From contig CAWCTH010000003.1 in NCBI GenBank assembly GCA_963798445.1, forward strand, positions 1,426,001 through 1,490,000: a DNA stretch of 64,000 nt. Direction: 5' to 3'. The notes beneath the pieces are model-generated. The model had not been told where the DNA came from. It made no database searches and was given only the letters and a program-made list of their open reading frames with translations. The translations under genes were made by a program, and so were the position numbers. Within the stretch, counting starts at the first letter, position 1. Every line of letters starts with the position of its first letter. The stretch is from DASXAI01 sp963798445. Its GTDB lineage: Bacteria; Actinomycetota; Acidimicrobiia; Acidimicrobiales; Ilumatobacteraceae. Below, piece after piece: positions 8,628-16,704 of this stretch.

Positions 8628-8655
8628 ATCATATGCAGGCCGGACGTGACGCCAA
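8628..8655 (-). promoter_or_regulatory. Sigma70-like promoter for the glycosidase gene
   Basis: Read on the minus strand: TTGGCG (8655-8650), a 16-base spacer, then TATGAT (8633-8628), starting one base after the paaI stop. It is one of the best consensus matches in the window. If used, transcription would begin near 8620 and the leader to the start at 8057 would be about 560 bases, including the whole G-rich repeat array. Inferred from sequence only. Confidence 0.55.
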
Positions 8656-8656
8656 T

Positions 8657-9067
8657 TCACCCCGCCGGTTTCGGCTTCAGCACGATCTGGGTCTGCGTCG
8701 TCTTCGCGATCAAGCGACCGCTGTCGTCGCGTACCTCGGTCTCCACCACGATGGTGGTCGAACCGACGTGCAGTGGCCGCGAGACCGAACGCACGACACC
8801 GGCACGCGCCGCGCCGAGGAAGTTGGTCTTGGACTCGATGGTGGACGTGCCGACGGCACCGTCGGGCAAGTTGGCAAACGCGCACGCGCCGCCACCCGAG
8901 TCGGCCAACGCCATGATCGCTCCACCATGGAGGAGGCCGTTGGAGGTGCAGCGATCCTCGGTCCACTCCATCTCCAACTCGACCGCTTCGGGTGCGAGTT
9001 GCACGGCGCGCATCCCTAGCGTGGCGCACAGCGGCATCAGGGTCTGGATCTGCTCTGTGAGGTCCAT
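8657..9067 (-). CDS. PaaI family acyl-CoA thioesterase (hotdog fold)
   Basis: 136-residue single hotdog-fold thioesterase. The family active-site stretch NGLLHGGAIMALADSGGG (about 43-60) contains the HGG turn and the catalytic aspartate. It is followed by TSTIESKTNFLGAAR and the C-terminal strand VRDDSGRLIAKTTQTQIVL. Such enzymes hydrolyse aryl- or short acyl-CoA esters, often as rescue enzymes in aromatic catabolism. The ATG at 9065-9067 was chosen over an upstream in-frame ATG because the extra residues are not family-like. Adjacent to, but not obviously co-regulated with, the MocR pseudogene. Confidence 0.88.
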   Translation of the reverse strand: MDLTEQIQTLMPLCATLGMRAVQLAPEAVELEMEWTEDRCTSNGLLHGGAIMALADSGGGACAFANLPDGAVGTSTIESKTNFLGAARAGVVRSVSRPLHVGSTTIVVETEVRDDSGRLIAKTTQTQIVLKPKPAG

Positions 9068-9086
9068 GGTGGTCAGCTTGCCTGGC

Positions 9087-10525
9087 TCACCGCAGCGCGG
9101 CAATCAGAGCTTCCAGCGCCGCCGGAAAGGCGTGCGCCGGCGGCGTGCCGAATCCCACGACGAGACCCTTCGGCCCGTGACGCCGGTGGTGCCAGTAGCG
9201 ACCGAGCGGATGGACGGCCACGCCCGCCGCCGCGAGGCGCTCGACGACATCGCGCTCGACGGCACCGGCGTCGGTCAGCTCCAGCACGGCGTGCAGCCCG
9301 GCGGCGATCCCCCCGGCACGGACGCCGCCGAGCGAGCGCACCGCCCCGACGAGCGCGTCCCGGCGGTGCCGGTACACCAGCCGTGACCTGCGAACATGGC
9401 GGTCGAAGGCTCCGGAACGGATCATCTCCGCCAGCGCCATCTGCTCGAGCACGCCGGTCTGGCGGTCGGACCGTTCCTTGGCTTCGATCACTGGCGCCAT
9501 CAACGCCGGCGGCAGGACCATCCACCCGAGTCTCAGTGCCGGCGCCAGGCTCTTGCTTGCCGTGCCCACGTAGACGACGCGTTCGGGATCCATGGCCTGG
9601 AGGCACCCGACCGGCTGGCGGTCGTACCGGAACTCACCGTCGTAGTCGTCCTCGATGACGTAAGCGCCGGCACCGACGCGCCCACTCGGTGAAGGCGGTG
9701 CGACGAGCCGGTGCCAACGTGGCGCCCATCGGGTACTGGTGGGCCGGCGTGAGCAACGCCGCACCGACGTCCGCGTCGCGACGCGGTAGTGCTGCCGGAT
9801 CGGCGCCGTCGCGGTCGACGGCCAGCGGGTGGACGCGTCAGCGCGACGCGGGTGACGACATCGCGGTAGCCCGGGATGCACGGGTCTTCCATCGCCACAC
9901 CGCCGGCGCCGCGGTCGATCAGCGCGTCCGCCAAGAGCGACAACGCCTGGGTGAAACCCGTCGTGACGACGATGCAGCTGGGGTCGGCTCGCACCCCACA
10001 CGTCCGCGCGACGTATCCGGCCAAGGCCACGCGGGCCACGTCCAACCCGCGCGGGTCGCCGTAGCGGAACGCGGCGTCGGGCAGTTCGCGCAACGCGCGG
10101 CGCACGGCCGCGGCCCATTCCTGACGCGGGAACATCGAGACGTCCGGACTACCAGGACGGAAGTCGAACGGGGGCGCCGGCTCCTCGACATTGGCAATGG
10201 TCGCACTGGAAGCGCCGACGGCGGCGTGGCCTCGTCGACTGCCGGCGGCGCGCGGCGGCGTCCATGCGACGGCGGTGCCGGAGCCCTGGCGCGCCGCCAG
10301 CCACCCTTCGGCCACCATCTGGTCGTAGGCCTCGGCGACGGTGCCGCGGGCGACGCCGATGTCGGCGGCCAGCACCCGCGACGACGGCAGGCGGGCACCG
10401 GGCGCCAACCGCCCGTCACGGATGGCGCGCTGCAGCGAGCCGATGATGGCGGTTCGCCGGCCGCCGGTCTGGTCCAACTCGAGGAGCAGATCGAGACCGT
10501 GTGAAGTGGCCCACCCTGATGCCAT
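9087..10525 (-). pseudogene. MocR/PdxR-type GntR-aminotransferase regulator, disrupted by two frameshifts
   Basis: Chimeric regulator: N-terminal GntR winged helix (AIIGSLQRAIRDGRLAPGAR, PSSRVLAADIGVARGTVAEAY) and a C-terminal fold-type I aminotransferase domain with the PLP-lysine motif YVGTASKSLAPALRLGW. The coding potential moves between all three frames. The start to VAMEDPCIPGYRDVVTRVAL is in frame one. A segment reading VHPLAVDRDGAD through GATLAPARRTAFTEWARR is in a second frame (about 9834-9675). AGAYVIEDDYDGEF to the stop is in a third. Each switch fits one inserted base (near 9832-9840 and 9671-9680). Without them it would be a full-length protein of about 479 residues. Either a young pseudogene or assembly indels. 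Divergent from the AhpD/PNPOx-like pair it probably regulated. Confidence 0.85.
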
Positions 10526-10533
10526 GGAATTGG

Positions 10534-10565
10534 ACCATACCGCTGATCCACCGGTCCGGTACCGT
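10534..10565. promoter_or_regulatory. Divergent leaderless promoter pair, MocR versus AhpD-like gene
   Basis: In the 46-base gap between start codons, TACCGT (10560-10565) lies 6 bases before the plus-strand ATG at 10572, and minus-strand TATGGT (10539-10534) lies 8 bases before the MocR ATG at 10525. Both fit TANNNT -10 boxes for leaderless transcripts. MocR binding sites would have to fall between or over them. Confidence 0.5.
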
Positions 10566-10571
10566 CCTGCC

Positions 10572-11024
10572 ATGACCACCGTGACACAGGCGTTGCACCA
10601 GCGGATGTCCGCCGGCGCGCTGGCGCCGGCCGTGTACAGGGCGATGGCCGCCTTCGACCGCTCGATCGAGCTGGATCCGCCGCTGCGCGAGCTCGTGAAG
10701 ATCCGGGCCTCGCAGATCAACGGCTGCGCCTACTGCCTCGACATGCACACCCGCGACGCGCGCGCCGCCGGAGAAGACGAGCGCCGGTTGGCCACCCTGG
10801 CAGGGTGGCGCGAGGCACCCTTCTTCACCGACCGCGAGCGCGCCGCGCTGGCGCTCACCGACGCCGTCACCCGGCTCGGCGAGCACGGCGTCAGCGACAG
10901 CGTCTGGAACGAGGCTGCCGCCCATTTCGACGACGCCGAGCTGGCGCAGCTGGTGTGGGCCATCGCCGCCATCAACACGTGGAACCGCATCGGCGTCGCC
11001 ACCCACCTGTTGCCCTCGCCATGA
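10572..11024 (+). CDS. Carboxymuconolactone decarboxylase / AhpD-like peroxidase
   Basis: 150-residue all-helical protein of the CMD/AhpD family. The alkylhydroperoxidase core is intact: E40, then INGCAYCLDMHTRDAR with C52 and C55 and H59, which form the E-C-x2-C-x3-H relay of peroxidase-type members. True carboxymuconolactone decarboxylases lack the CXXC pair, so a thiol-dependent peroxidase role is the better guess. It overlaps the next gene by ATGA and is divergent from a MocR regulator, a recurrent actinobacterial arrangement. Probably leaderless, with a -10 box 6 bases before the ATG. Confidence 0.88.
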   Translation: MTTVTQALHQRMSAGALAPAVYRAMAAFDRSIELDPPLRELVKIRASQINGCAYCLDMHTRDARAAGEDERRLATLAGWREAPFFTDRERAALALTDAVTRLGEHGVSDSVWNEAAAHFDDAELAQLVWAIAAINTWNRIGVATHLLPSP

Positions 11025-11659
11025 GCACCACTGAACGCAGCCGGGTGAAGCGACTCCCCGACCGCGCCGCCTACGACGCCGAGACCATCCACGCCATTGT
11101 GGATGCCGCTCCGGTGGGACACCTGGGCTTCGTGGCCGGCGGCCGCCCGGTCGTGATCCCCATGTTGTTCGGGCGCGACGGCGACGACATCTACCTCCAC
11201 GGTTCGGTGGCCAGCAGGCTGCAGCGAACGCTGGCCGGCGGCATGGACGTCTGCCTCACCGTGACGCACGTCGACGGACTGGTGCTGGCCCGCTCGGCCT
11301 TCCACCACTCCATGAACTACCGCTCCGCCGTCCTCTTCGGCCAGGCGACACTGGTGACGGGCGACGAGAAGGAGCGGGCGCTGCGCGCCATCAGCGAACA
11401 TCTCGTGCCCGGGCGCTGGGACGAGGTGCGGCCGCCGAACGACCTCGAGCTACGCCAGACATCGGTGCTGCGACTGATCGTCGAAGAGGCCTCGGCGAAG
11501 TCCCGTACGGGCGGACCGGTCGACGATGAGGAGGACCTGTCCCTGGCGGTGTGGGCCGGGGTGGTGCCGTGCGCACCGGTGTGGGGCGAGCCTGAGCCCG
11601 ACGCCCTGCTTCCTGCCGGAACGGCGGTATCGCCCGCCGCCCGGGCGCTGCTGAGCTGA
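11021..11659 (+). CDS. Pyridoxamine 5'-phosphate oxidase-like FMN-binding protein
   Basis: 212-residue split-barrel flavoprotein-like protein. The N-terminus reads TIHAIVDAAPVGHLGFVAGGRPVVIPMLFGRDGDDIYLHG, typical of the NimA/PNPOx-like group, followed by SAFHHSMNYRSAVLFG and an R-W-rich segment (GRWDEVRPPNDLELRQT). It lacks the substrate-binding set of true PdxH, so its reaction is probably a flavin- or F420-linked reduction of a small molecule. Coupled to the AhpD-like gene by a 4-base overlap. The stop lies 4 bases from the convergent MFS stop. Confidence 0.8.
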   Translation: MSTTERSRVKRLPDRAAYDAETIHAIVDAAPVGHLGFVAGGRPVVIPMLFGRDGDDIYLHGSVASRLQRTLAGGMDVCLTVTHVDGLVLARSAFHHSMNYRSAVLFGQATLVTGDEKERALRAISEHLVPGRWDEVRPPNDLELRQTSVLRLIVEEASAKSRTGGPVDDEEDLSLAVWAGVVPCAPVWGEPEPDALLPAGTAVSPAARALLS

Positions 11660-11663
11660 CCGT

Positions 11664-13340
11664 TCACGCGATCGGTGCGGGGTCGGCGTCGAGCGCCTCC
11701 AGCTCCACGATCTCCTCGGCGGCGAGCGGACCCACGCGCGGGATGAGGAACGACACCGCAGTACCGATCCCCACCACCGCCGTGGCGAAGAACAGCGCCG
11801 GGCGCGTCCCTGCCGTTACCGCCGAGTCCAGCGCGTGGCGAATCGACGCCGCCGTGCCGGGCGACGCGATGCCCGTCGCGTCGAAGCTCACGCCGCCTGA
11901 GCGCACACCGGCGATGACCTGATCCTTCACCTCCGGGGTGACGCCGGGCGTGCCTTGGATGGCGTCGATGGCGTGGCGCAGGGTGAGGGTGGTGAGCAAC
12001 GTGCCCACCACGGCGATGCCGAGGGCGGAGCCGATCTGGCGGACCGTGGAGTTGGCCCCGCTGGCCGAACCGGACCGCTCCGCCGCCACGTCCGAGAGGA
12101 TGACGTTCGTGAGCTGAGGTACGGCGAAGCCGACGCCCGTGCCGAAGAGCACGAACCCGGCCAGCAACGACGTGAAGGCGACATCGGGCGACACGACCAG
12201 CGCCACCACCAACATGCCCAACGTCTCGCACGACAGCCCGATCCGCACCACCGTGGTGGCGCCGTACAGGCGCACCAGGTGGCCACCGATCTGGGAGCCC
12301 ACCACGATCGAGATGCCGACGGGCAGCAGCCACAGCCCGTTGTCGATGGCCGACAGCCCCCGGCCGTCCTGCAGGAACACCGACATGACGAAGATCAGGC
12401 CGAGCTGTCCCATCGACAGGATGGTCGTGGTGAGGAGGCCGTACCGGAAGCCGAGGTGCTCGAGCTGGCTGAACTCGAACAAGGGGTCGCGGTTCCGGCG
12501 CTCTTTGGACCGCTCGACGAAGTAGAAGGCCGTGAGCAACACAATTGACATCGCGAAGGCCACGAGCGCGATCGACACCGTCGCGTCGGCCGGCCACACC
12601 GTCCACGGCCCCACCGTGAACGGGAGCAGCGGCGTGATCCAGCCGTAGGTGCCGCCCTCGCTGAGGCCGAACACCAGCAGGAACATGCCTGACGCCACCA
12701 GGATCGCGCCGGGGACGTCGATGCGCTGGCGCCGCTCGCTGCGGGGGCTGGCGGACATGAACACCATCGCGCCGATGACCGCGATCGGCGCCACGATGAG
12801 ATTGATGCGGAACGACCATCGCCACGAGTAGTAGGTCGTGAAGTACCCGCCGATGATGGGCCCGAACGCGCTCGCCGCGCCGAAGCTCGACGCCCACGCG
12901 GCGAACGCCGTGGCCCGCTCCCGTCCCTGGAAGGTGTTGGAGATGATGGAGATGGTGGACGGCAGCATCAACGACGCGCCCAGTCCCTCGATCACGGCCT
13001 CGCCGAACACCAGCGCCGGCACCGAGGTGGCGATCGAGGCCAGGAACGAACCGGCGCCGAACAAGATCGTGCCGATGATGAAGATGCGCCGCGCGCCGAA
13101 GATGTCGGCGAGGCGGCCGCCGATCACCAGGAACGTGGCGAAGGTGAGCGCGTAGCCGGTCAGCACCCACTGGAGACTCAGGAGGTCGGTGTCCAGCTCC
13201 CGCAGGATCGTGGGGATGGCCACGTTCAAGACGCTGTTGTCGAGCGACACGATGAAGGCGGCCATGACCATGATGGCCAGCGTGATCCAGCGGCGGGCAC
13301 CGTCGTCGTGACCGGTTGCGTCGCCTCCACTGGTTATCAT
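11664..13340 (-). CDS. MFS drug exporter, DHA2 (EmrB/QacA) family
   Basis: 558-residue proton-coupled efflux pump, of the size and hydrophobicity expected for 14 helices. Motif A appears as GGRLADIFGARR between helices 2 and 3, and the family helix 1 motif as FIVSLDNSVLNVAIPTI with its aspartate. A large extracytoplasmic loop (near GTPGVTPEVKDQVIAGVRSG) precedes the last helices. The ATG lies inside a perfect palindrome shared with the divergent TetR gene, so expression is almost certainly repressed by that regulator. The exported substrate cannot be told from sequence. Confidence 0.92.
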   Translation of the reverse strand: MITSGGDATGHDDGARRWITLAIMVMAAFIVSLDNSVLNVAIPTILRELDTDLLSLQWVLTGYALTFATFLVIGGRLADIFGARRIFIIGTILFGAGSFLASIATSVPALVFGEAVIEGLGASLMLPSTISIISNTFQGRERATAFAAWASSFGAASAFGPIIGGYFTTYYSWRWSFRINLIVAPIAVIGAMVFMSASPRSERRQRIDVPGAILVASGMFLLVFGLSEGGTYGWITPLLPFTVGPWTVWPADATVSIALVAFAMSIVLLTAFYFVERSKERRNRDPLFEFSQLEHLGFRYGLLTTTILSMGQLGLIFVMSVFLQDGRGLSAIDNGLWLLPVGISIVVGSQIGGHLVRLYGATTVVRIGLSCETLGMLVVALVVSPDVAFTSLLAGFVLFGTGVGFAVPQLTNVILSDVAAERSGSASGANSTVRQIGSALGIAVVGTLLTTLTLRHAIDAIQGTPGVTPEVKDQVIAGVRSGGVSFDATGIASPGTAASIRHALDSAVTAGTRPALFFATAVVGIGTAVSFLIPRVGPLAAEEIVELEALDADPAPIA

Positions 13341-13354
13341 CCGTCTGGATGATA
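13335..13354. promoter_or_regulatory. Symmetric operator containing two -10 boxes and two start codons
   Basis: Perfect inverted repeat TATCATCC-GTCT-GGATGATA. On each strand TATCAT forms a -10 box exactly 8 bases before the start codon of the gene on that strand, and each ATG lies within the complement of the other gene's -10 box. Two leaderless promoters and one TetR-type operator are thus packed into 20 bp. The repeat and spacing are seen directly; repressor binding is inferred. Confidence 0.75.
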
Positions 13355-13963
13355 GCGCCCGGTCGCCAGCGAAACCCCGAGCGCAGCCGCGAGCGCATCC
13401 TGGCCGCCGCCCTCGAAGAGTTCAGCGAGCGGGGCTTCGCCGGCGCCCGCGTCGATGCCATCGCCAGCCGCGCCGGCCTCAACAAGCAGCTCATCTCCCA
13501 CTACTTCGGCGGCAAACAGGCGCTCTACGACGCCGCCATGAGCGCCCGGCGCACCCGCGCCGGCGGGGAGCTGACCGAACAGCCCGGTGCGCTCCCGGCG
13601 GCGTTCGGCTGGCTGTTCGACCGGGCCCGCTCCGATCCCTCGTGGCTGCGCGTCCTGCTGTGGGAGGTGCTCGACGGCGCCGATGAAGTGCCGGGCAGCG
13701 ACGAGATCGACCAGCGCCGCAGGCGCTACGCCGACCGCACGGCATGGGTGGCGGCCGAGCAGGCGGCGGGACGATTGCCTCCCGACCTGGAGCCGGACCT
13801 GCTGCTGCTATCGCTGTTCGGGGCGGCGATGTACCCCTTGCTGCTCCCCCAGGTCTGCAAGCTGGTGACCGGCGAGGCGCCCGACTCCGACGCGTTCGCC
13901 GAGCGCTACCGGCACCACCTGGACCGGTTGGCGGCGGCGCTGGCCGCAGCGTCGGATCCGTGA
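13349..13963 (+). CDS. TetR/AcrR family regulator of the adjacent MFS exporter
   Basis: About 204-residue TetR-type repressor with helix-turn-helix RERILAAALEEFSERGFAGARVDAIASRAGLNKQLISHYFGGKQALY (written here in parts: SERGFAGARVDAIA, NKQLISHYFGGKQALY). The C-terminal ligand domain is of usual size. The ATG at 13349 lies within the 20-bp operator palindrome and 8 bases after a TATCAT box, which favours a leaderless transcript; an in-frame ATG at 13316 would start inside the divergent MFS gene. The stop overlaps the GTG start of the downstream lipoprotein gene, so the two are co-transcribed. Confidence 0.9.
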   Translation: MIAPGRQRNPERSRERILAAALEEFSERGFAGARVDAIASRAGLNKQLISHYFGGKQALYDAAMSARRTRAGGELTEQPGALPAAFGWLFDRARSDPSWLRVLLWEVLDGADEVPGSDEIDQRRRRYADRTAWVAAEQAAGRLPPDLEPDLLLLSLFGAAMYPLLLPQVCKLVTGEAPDSDAFAERYRHHLDRLAAALAAASDP

Positions 13964-14829
13964 GGCGGGGCGCGATGGCCATCGTCGCGGCGATGGCGTG
14001 CGGGCTCGGCGCGTGCAGCAGCGGTGGCGGCGACGCCGCACCGACCGCCACGGCGGCGGCGCTGACGACGGTGGCGGCGACGGCGGCCGCCCGCACCGTT
14101 CCCACCTCCACCTTCCCGCCGGCGACGGTAGTGACCACGACCATCCCCGCCACCACCGTCGCGCCCACCACGACGGCCCCCGGCGCCGTCCAGCAGCTGG
14201 AGATCGGTCGATCCGTCGAGGGCCGCCCGATCATCGCCATCGAGCGGGGCACCCCCGGAGGCACCGCCGTGCTCGTCATCGGTTGCATCCACGGCGACGA
14301 GGACGCCGGCACCGCGGTGGTGGACCAACTCATGACGGCGCCGGTGCCCGACGGCGTCGACCTCTGGCTGGTGCCCTCCATGAATCCCGACGGCCAGGCC
14401 CACCGGACGCGCACCAACGTCGACCAGGTGGACCTGAACCGCAACTTCCCGAAGAACTGGGCACCGCTCGGCCAACCCGGCGACTCCCAGTACGCCGGTA
14501 CCGGGCCGGCCAGCGAGCCGGAGACGGCGGCCGTCGTGGGCCTCATCGAGCAGGTCCGGCCCTCCCTGGCGATGTGGTATCACCAGGACCTGAACCGCAT
14601 CGACGTCGGCTCGGGGCGCGCCGGGCAGATCCAGCGTCGCTACGCCGACCTCACCGGACTACCCGTCGAGCCCGTCACGGGCGGTACCTACACCGGCACG
14701 GCGACCCAATGGGAGGCGGCCGAGGTGCCGAAAGGTGTGGCCTTCATCGTCGAGCTGGGACCCGCCATCGACGACCAGACGGCGGCCACCCACGCCGCCG
14801 CGGTGCTCGCCCTCGCCGCATCGCAGTGA
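13960..14829 (+). CDS. M14 family zinc carboxypeptidase-like lipoprotein
   Basis: 289-residue lipoprotein. The short basic N-terminus and hydrophobic helix end in a lipobox (GLGAC, Cys19); then a low-complexity Thr/Pro/Ala linker to about residue 75 and an M14-type peptidase domain. Zinc ligands appear as HGDE (H111, E114) and H208 in MWYHQDL. Substrate-binding residues are in DLNRNF, and the catalytic glutamate is in AFIVELG (E265). The family acts on peptides including cell-wall stem peptides. The start is GTG at 13960, overlapping the TetR stop (GTGA); ATG 13975 is possible but would shorten the n-region. Expected outside the membrane, tethered by Lgt-dependent lipidation. Confidence 0.85.
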   Translation: MRRGAMAIVAAMACGLGACSSGGGDAAPTATAAALTTVAATAAARTVPTSTFPPATVVTTTIPATTVAPTTTAPGAVQQLEIGRSVEGRPIIAIERGTPGGTAVLVIGCIHGDEDAGTAVVDQLMTAPVPDGVDLWLVPSMNPDGQAHRTRTNVDQVDLNRNFPKNWAPLGQPGDSQYAGTGPASEPETAAVVGLIEQVRPSLAMWYHQDLNRIDVGSGRAGQIQRRYADLTGLPVEPVTGGTYTGTATQWEAAEVPKGVAFIVELGPAIDDQTAATHAAAVLALAASQ

Positions 14830-14836
14830 GGAAAGC

Positions 14837-15589
14837 TCAGCCGGCCTTGGCGTAGAGCCACCCCCAGGTGACGGGCCCGCACTCGCCGTCGACCACCATC
14901 GACGGATCGTTCTGGTCGTGCACCTGCTGCTGGAACAGCTTCACGGCCTCGAGCGTCACGTCGAGGAAGTTGCCGGTCGCGCCGAACTGCGCCAGTCGCC
15001 CGACGCCCAGCTTGATGAGCAGCTGCTGCATCTCGGCTACCGCCGGACCCGTCGCACCCTTCTTCAGGTACGGCTTGTCGGGGCGCACCGCCGGCTTGCC
15101 CGCCACGGCCGGCGTCGGGGTCGGGGTGGGCGCCGGGGCGGCGCCGTAGACGCACCCGGGGATGAGACCCCCCGCGGTGAAGCGGCTGGTGTTGGCCTGG
15201 CCGATCTTCACGCCGTAGGCCGTGCCCATCGCTTCGATGGTGGTGCCGTCGCCGAGCGAGATGGCGACGTGGGCCTTCGGCGGGCACGTCGCGCCCGGAT
15301 CGACCGGGTTGCCGGCGGCGTCGCGGTGGTTGAAGAGCAGCGCGCCGCGAGTGGCCATGGCCTGCTCCACCGTCAGCAGCCCGCCGTTGCTCTTGCACCA
15401 GCGCTGCTGGATCCAGGAACCGTCGGGCATGGTCGGCTGCACGCCGGCGCGGGCGCACGCCCACCGGACCAGTTCCGAGCAGTCCCACTGGGTGGGGTCG
15501 GGGTTGGCCGGGTCGTTCTGGGCGTTGGGTACGTACTGGTCGCCCTTCTGCGCCAGGGCCAGCTGCACGACGGTCTCCACGTTCACCAT
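14837..15589 (-). CDS. NlpC/P60-like peptidase with C-terminal peptidoglycan-binding domain
   Basis: 250 residues. The N-terminal half resembles NlpC/P60 or CHAP-type cysteine peptidases: WDCSELVRWACARAG with Cys37 as nucleophile, RGALLFNHRD, and KAHVAISLGDGTTIEAMG with the catalytic histidine. A Thr-Pro linker (APAPTPTPTPAV) leads to a PG_binding_1 module (KKGATGPAVAEMQQLLIKLGV...TLEAVKLFQQQ). No signal peptide or membrane segment is seen, unlike most secreted wall hydrolases, so it recalls a domesticated endolysin. An AAGGAG ribosome site lies 8 bases before the ATG. It converges with the carboxypeptidase gene with 7 bases between stops. Confidence 0.8.
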   Translation of the reverse strand: MVNVETVVQLALAQKGDQYVPNAQNDPANPDPTQWDCSELVRWACARAGVQPTMPDGSWIQQRWCKSNGGLLTVEQAMATRGALLFNHRDAAGNPVDPGATCPPKAHVAISLGDGTTIEAMGTAYGVKIGQANTSRFTAGGLIPGCVYGAAPAPTPTPTPAVAGKPAVRPDKPYLKKGATGPAVAEMQQLLIKLGVGRLAQFGATGNFLDVTLEAVKLFQQQVHDQNDPSMVVDGECGPVTWGWLYAKAG

Positions 15590-15686
15590 GGCATCGCTCC
15601 TTGCTCGCGCTGCTCGCGCTCCTCGACGAAAAGTAGTCGTCGCTTTGATCCGCGTGCTGGACCGTCTGATACACCTCGCCGGCTGG

Positions 15687-15714
15687 CTGACGGGATGTCA
15701 GTTGTGGCTAGCGT
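15687..15714 (+). promoter_or_regulatory. Leaderless promoter of the SCO6745-family gene
   Basis: CTGACG (15687-15692), a 16-base spacer, then TAGCGT (15709-15714), ending 7 bases before the ATG at 15722. The spacing implies that transcription starts at or just before the start codon, and no Shine-Dalgarno is present. Confidence 0.55.
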
Positions 15715-15721
15715 GCGTCGC

Positions 15722-16615
15722 ATGCCGACCCCGGATGAGAACAGCTACGCCAACGGGCGGGTGCTGCGCGACCGCATCGAGCCGCTGATCGGTCAGGTGT
15801 ACTTCTCTCGCGAATGCCACGAGGCCTACACCGCCCTCGGGTTCGCACCCAGCCCGGCCGTGTCGAACGGGGTGCACCTGCCGGACGGGCCGGCGTACTT
15901 CACCAGCCGAGGGTCCCTCATGGGTCAGGTACCGGGTCAGGTCGTGGCGGCCGCCTTCGGTGTGTTCAATCCAGCCGCGGTGGTGCCCTCGGTCGCCTTC
16001 GGCTGGTCGATCACCGACGCCAGCACCATCTGCGCCGCCCGCCACGGCGGCGCCGTCGCCCAGCTCGTGCGCATCCTGGGCGAGCGGCCCGAGGGCCTCG
16101 ACCGGGCGGTGGAGCTCATGCGCCGGGCCTGCGCGCCCCTCGAGCCCAACGGCAAGCCGCTGTTCGCCGGCGCCCAGTCGCAACCGTGGCCCGGCGACGG
16201 GCTCGGTGACTTCTTCAACGCCGGCGACCAGCTGCGCGAGTTCCGCGGCGATGCCCACACCGCGGCATGGACGGCGGCCGGCCTCGACGGCCCCGAGATC
16301 GGGATCGTGTCCGAGCGCTTCAGTGGCATTCCGCCGCGCACCTACGTCCGCACTCGCGCGTGGGGCACCGACCGCCTGGACGAAGCCGAAGCCAAGCTGA
16401 GCGAGATGGGCTGGCTCGAAGGCGACGGCCTGAGCGCCAAGGGACGGGCCCAGCGCGAGGCCATTGAGGTCGCCACCGACCAGCAGATGGCGCCGGCGTT
16501 GGGCGCCATCGGCGACGACTTCGACGAGTTGATCGCCATCATCACCCCGTGGGGCCGCGCCGTCGTGGCCGCCCACGGCTACCTCGGTGGTGTCAGCGAT
16601 CTCACCGGCGCATGA
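15722..16615 (+). CDS. SCO6745 family protein
   Basis: 297-residue protein of the actinobacterial SCO6745 family, whose function is not established. Conserved-looking stretches include YFSRECHEAYTALGF, GPAYFTSRGSLMGQV, AAAFGVFNPAAVVPSV and, near the C-terminus, a helical segment with GLSAKGRAQREAIEVATD. The C-terminal half resembles a winged-helix or DinB-like helical domain, so a regulatory or binding role is possible; no catalytic motif is evident. The ATG at 15722 was chosen because a -10 box lies 7 bases upstream; an in-frame ATG at 15694 would overlap that promoter. Confidence 0.75.
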   Translation: MPTPDENSYANGRVLRDRIEPLIGQVYFSRECHEAYTALGFAPSPAVSNGVHLPDGPAYFTSRGSLMGQVPGQVVAAAFGVFNPAAVVPSVAFGWSITDASTICAARHGGAVAQLVRILGERPEGLDRAVELMRRACAPLEPNGKPLFAGAQSQPWPGDGLGDFFNAGDQLREFRGDAHTAAWTAAGLDGPEIGIVSERFSGIPPRTYVRTRAWGTDRLDEAEAKLSEMGWLEGDGLSAKGRAQREAIEVATDQQMAPALGAIGDDFDELIAIITPWGRAVVAAHGYLGGVSDLTGA

Positions 16616-16636
16616 CCGTCGGGCGCCGATGCGGGG

Positions 16637-16665
16637 TTGGCCGTTGCGGCCCGTTGAGCGACAAT
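16637..16665 (+). promoter_or_regulatory. Sigma70-like promoter of the amidohydrolase gene
   Basis: TTGGCC (16637-16642), a 17-base spacer, then GACAAT (16660-16665). Transcription near 16672 would give a leader of about 33 bases that includes a GGGAGA ribosome site before the ATG at 16705, unlike the leaderless genes around it. Confidence 0.45.
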
Positions 16666-16704
16666 GGGTCGACGCGCTCGACCGACCGATCCTTGGGAGA
16701 CCAG

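Noticed and set aside
13744..13959. N-terminal extension of the carboxypeptidase lipoprotein frame
   Set aside because: It lies over the TetR gene; the lipoprotein signal begins cleanly at the GTG at 13960.
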